Source: Reyranella sp. (lineage in GTDB: Bacteria > Pseudomonadota > Alphaproteobacteria > Reyranellales > Reyranellaceae). From it: a stretch of DNA of 8,892 nt. Shown piece by piece: positions 7,508 through 8,892 of this stretch. Each line of letters opens with the position of its first letter. The stretch's first letter is position 1. The notes beneath the pieces were generated by a model. The model searched no databases. It was not told the DNA's origin and saw only the letters and a program-made list of their open reading frames with translations. The stretch covers positions 1-8,892 of the forward strand of contig JAKFVZ010000550.1 in the NCBI GenBank assembly GCA_021732965.1, read 5' to 3'. Position numbers and translations under genes: made by a program.

Positions 7508-8569
7508 TTACGTCGTCTTCGGCGGCCCGCAGGACTCCCGCAGCACCAGATCGACCGGCAGCAACGCCCGCGACTGGCCCTCGCCCGAGGCGCCTTTCAG
7601 CCGTTGCAGCAACAGCTCGGCCGCCGCGCGACCAACATCTTCCAGGCTCCAGCGCAGCGCCGTGATCGCCGGCGTATGCACGGCGGCGAGATCGGTGTCG
7701 CCGACGGCGATCACCGACAGGTCGCCCGGCACCGAGAGGCCGAGGTCGCGCCCAGCGCGCAGCGCGCCCGCCAGGATGCGCGTGCCGAGCGCGATGATCG
7801 CCGTCGGCCGCTGCTCGCGGCGCAGGAGATCCAGCGCATCGCCCTGGGCGAAATCCATCGACGATTCCTGCAGGCAGACGAGCGCGCCCGACGGATCGAT
7901 ATCGGCCTCGGCAAAAGCCGCCTTGAAGCCCGCGATGCGCTCGCGGCCCGGCCGCATGCGCGCACCCGGCGTCAGCAGCGCGATGCGGCGATGACCGAGC
8001 CCGATCAGATAGCGCGTGGCCGTCCTTGCGCCCTCGCGATGATCGACCAGCACCGCCGGCCACGGCGTGCTCTCTTCCTGCGGCACATCCCGATCGAGGA
8101 TGACGACCGGCGCACCACCGGTCGCAAGCTCACGCCACGCGCGGTCGTTCTCGTCGCTGCCGGGCGCGACCAGGATTCCGTCGAGGCGGCGGCTGCGGAA
8201 GGCCGCGACCATCGCCCGCTCGCGCGCCGGATCGTTGGCGGTGTTGGCCACGACCATCAGCAGCCCGGCATCGCGCAGCCGCGCTTCGGCGGCCTGCACG
8301 ATGCTGGCGTAGAGAGGGTTGGCGACGTCGGACACCAGGCAGCCGACCATGCCGGTGGTGCGCGTGCGCAGGCTGCGCGCCTGGAAATCCGGCTGGTAGC
8401 CGAGCTTCTCCGCCGCCGCGGCCACGTCGCGCGCCACCCGGGCGCTGACGTTCTTCCCGCCGTTCAGCGCGCGCGACACCGATCCCACCGAAACACCGGC
8501 GGCTCGGGCCACGTCGCGAATGGTCGCTCTGGAAACGATTTCCGTCATACGAAGCGCCATATTTGACAT
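7508..8569 (-). CDS. LacI/GalR-family transcriptional regulator
   Basis: 353 residues from the ATG at 8569. The DNA-binding domain occupies about 14-69: ATIRDVARAAGVS, then VGSVSRALNG as recognition helix, and a hinge-helix segment ARSLRT with the conserved Leu67 that inserts into the operator minor groove. The effector domain follows (GMVGCLVSDVANPLYA from about 73; DGILVAPGSDE at 130-140; GHRRIALLTPG at 192-202; PGDLSVIAVGDTDLA near 281-295). It probably represses its own operon and the divergent monooxygenase until an effector binds. A perfect palindromic operator lies 27 bp upstream of its ATG. Alternative starts are 8560 and 8548; 8569 is preferred because AGAG lies 8 nt upstream and the others lack any ribosome site. 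The frame stays open back to 8725, but that part is antisense to the monooxygenase and is not coding. First gene of the minus-strand operon. Confidence 0.93.
   Translation of the reverse strand: MSNMALRMTEIVSRATIRDVARAAGVSVGSVSRALNGGKNVSARVARDVAAAAEKLGYQPDFQARSLRTRTTGMVGCLVSDVANPLYASIVQAAEARLRDAGLLMVVANTANDPARERAMVAAFRSRRLDGILVAPGSDENDRAWRELATGGAPVVILDRDVPQEESTPWPAVLVDHREGARTATRYLIGLGHRRIALLTPGARMRPGRERIAGFKAAFAEADIDPSGALVCLQESSMDFAQGDALDLLRREQRPTAIIALGTRILAGALRAGRDLGLSVPGDLSVIAVGDTDLAAVHTPAITALRWSLEDVGRAAAELLLQRLKGASGEGQSRALLPVDLVLRESCGPPKTT
8531..8543. promoter_or_regulatory. Second operator-like site inside the regulator gene
   Basis: GGAAACGATTTCC carries the same GGAAA/TTTCC half-sites as the main operator but with 3 instead of 2 central bases. 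It falls in the first codons after Met8 of the regulator (encoding E-I-V-S). Its centre is about 65.5 bp from the main operator centre, about six helical turns. It may be an auxiliary site for autoregulation or looping. The altered spacing keeps confidence moderate. Confidence 0.45.
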
Positions 8570-8595
8570 GATGGACGCTCTTTGCAAGGTTAAAT

Positions 8596-8609
8596 TGGAA
8601 ACGTTTCCA
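8596..8609. promoter_or_regulatory. LacI-family operator in the divergent intergenic region
   Basis: TGGAAACGTTTCCA is a perfect 14-bp palindrome with the central CG step typical of LacI/GalR operators. It sits about midway between the regulator ATG (8569, minus) and the monooxygenase ATG (8630, plus), so one bound dimer could control both directions. A plus-strand TTGACA at 8563-8568 resembles a -35 box, but no well-spaced -10 box was found. The 60-bp region (8570-8629) holds nothing else except the ribosome site and the outer repeat. Confidence 0.8.
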
Positions 8610-8612
8610 TGT

Positions 8613-8618
8613 GAGGAG
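8613..8618 (+). promoter_or_regulatory. Ribosome binding site of the monooxygenase
   Basis: GAGGAG ends 11 nt before the ATG at 8630, slightly longer than ideal spacing. It lies just after the operator and supports 8630 as the start of the monooxygenase frame. Confidence 0.6.
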
Positions 8619-8629
8619 TTTGCAAAGTA

Positions 8630-8892
8630 ATGGCCGTCCAGGAACGCGTGCATGCGGTCGAGACAGGCATCGAGTGCGACCTCGTCGTGGTGGGAGCCGG
8701 CTTCGGCGGCCTCTACGCGCTGCACAAACTGCGCGAGATCGGCCTGTCGGTTCGAGGCCTCGAGGCAGCGCCGGACGTGGGCGGGACCTGGTACTGGAAC
8801 CGCTATCCCGGCGCGCGCTGCGACGTGCCGAGCCTGTTCTATTCGTACAGCTGGTAGCCGGAGCTGCGCCGCGAATGGCGCTGGACCAACCG
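8630..8892 (+). pseudogene. Baeyer-Villiger-type flavin monooxygenase, 5' part, interrupted by an in-frame TAG and cut by the window end
   Basis: The first 75 codons give the N-terminus of a class B flavoprotein monooxygenase. CDLVVVGAGFGGLYALHKLR (16-35) is the FAD-binding Rossmann loop, with GAGFGG at 22-27. GGTWYWNRYPGARCD (51-65) is the segment typical of NADPH-dependent Baeyer-Villiger monooxygenases, which insert oxygen next to a ketone to give esters or lactones. At codon 76 (8855-8857) stands TAG, yet the same frame continues PELRREWRWTN to the window edge, exactly the continuation expected after YSYSW in this family. A single C-to-A change from TCG (Ser, giving YSYSWSPEL) would explain it. 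The diagnostic FxGxxxHxxxWP motif and the rest lie beyond the window. The gene is divergent from the LacI regulator, with its operator 21 bp before the ATG. It may be a true pseudogene, a sequencing error, or a read-through case; family assignment is firm, inactivation is probable but unproven. Confidence 0.85.

Larger units (their letters stand above)
8580..8627. repeat. Outer inverted repeat nearly concentric with the operator
   Basis: CTTTGCAA (8580-8587) is the exact reverse complement of TTGCAAAG (8620-8627). The repeat's midpoint (8603.5) is one base from the centre of the operator (8602.5). Each arm contains the small palindrome TTGCAA. It could be a binding pair for a second regulator, or chance in an AT-richer intergenic stretch. 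Confidence 0.4.

Noticed and set aside
6675..7994. A 439-codon open frame on the plus strand
   Set aside because: It is antisense to the binding protein and regulator, both of which show clear family motifs; composition is shadow-like and no family is recognisable.
7485..8063. Upstream extension of the binding-protein frame
   Set aside because: It overlaps the regulator in another frame. The signal peptide and GGAGG site fix the start at 7484.
8563..8595. Plus-strand sigma-70 promoter with TTGACA at 8563-8568
   Set aside because: The only reasonable -10-like hexamer (TTAAAT at 8590-8595) is 21 bp away, too far for a confident call; kept only as a remark.
8570..8725. Upstream extension of the LacI frame into the divergent gene
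   Set aside because: It is antisense to the monooxygenase start and crosses the operator; LacI proteins normally begin just before the helix-turn-helix.
8630..8857. A complete 75-residue protein
   Set aside because: The sequence is the N-terminus of a much longer monooxygenase, and homologous coding continues in frame after the TAG, so an interrupted gene is the better reading.

Overview
The window is GC-rich, densely packed chromosomal DNA. It most likely comes from an alphaproteobacterium of the Rhodospirillales/Hyphomicrobiales kind. That placement is inferred from the DUF58–DUF4159 gene order, a Bug-type solute receptor and the strong G/C third-position bias; no rRNA or other marker is present to confirm it. 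Two unrelated gene blocks meet tail to tail at about 5700-5790.

Left block, plus strand (1-5699): three tightly coupled genes. They are the 3' part of a DUF58 protein (its start lies before base 1), a 930-residue membrane protein with a BatA-type N-terminus and a C-terminal DUF4159 domain, and a 694-residue membrane protein with a von Willebrand A-like domain followed by a glutamine-amidotransferase-like fold. Spacings are +4 bp and a 4-bp ATGA overlap, so this is one operon. In related genomes a MoxR-type AAA+ ATPase usually precedes such genes and is expected just upstream. All three proteins carry a metal-binding (MIDAS-like) Asp/Ser motif, and none of the roughly 1,900 visible residues is a cysteine. 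They probably form an envelope-associated MoxR/vWA complex of unknown biochemical role.

Junction (5694-5790): two strong perfect hairpins without T-tracts, one starting at the end of the 694-residue gene, lie between the convergent operons and could serve as a bidirectional terminator. Otherwise this stretch looks empty.

Right block, minus strand (8569 down to 5791): a LacI/GalR-family regulator, then a tripartite-tricarboxylate-transporter (Bug/TctC-like) periplasmic binding protein, then a short-chain dehydrogenase. They are spaced 23 bp and 4-bp overlapped, so again one operon. A flavin monooxygenase of the Baeyer-Villiger type diverges from the regulator at 8630. The 60-bp divergent intergenic region holds a perfect 14-bp LacI-type operator. 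A second operator-like site lies inside the first codons of the regulator, and an outer inverted repeat nearly shares the main operator's centre. Solute receptor, alcohol dehydrogenase and Baeyer-Villiger enzyme under one regulator suggest catabolism of an alcohol/ketone substrate.

The most notable observation is that the monooxygenase frame is interrupted by an in-frame TAG at 8855. Clearly homologous coding sequence continues in the same frame to the window edge, so the gene is a pseudogene, a sequencing error or, less likely, a read-through case. No tRNA, rRNA, CRISPR array, transposase or insertion-sequence end was recognised.
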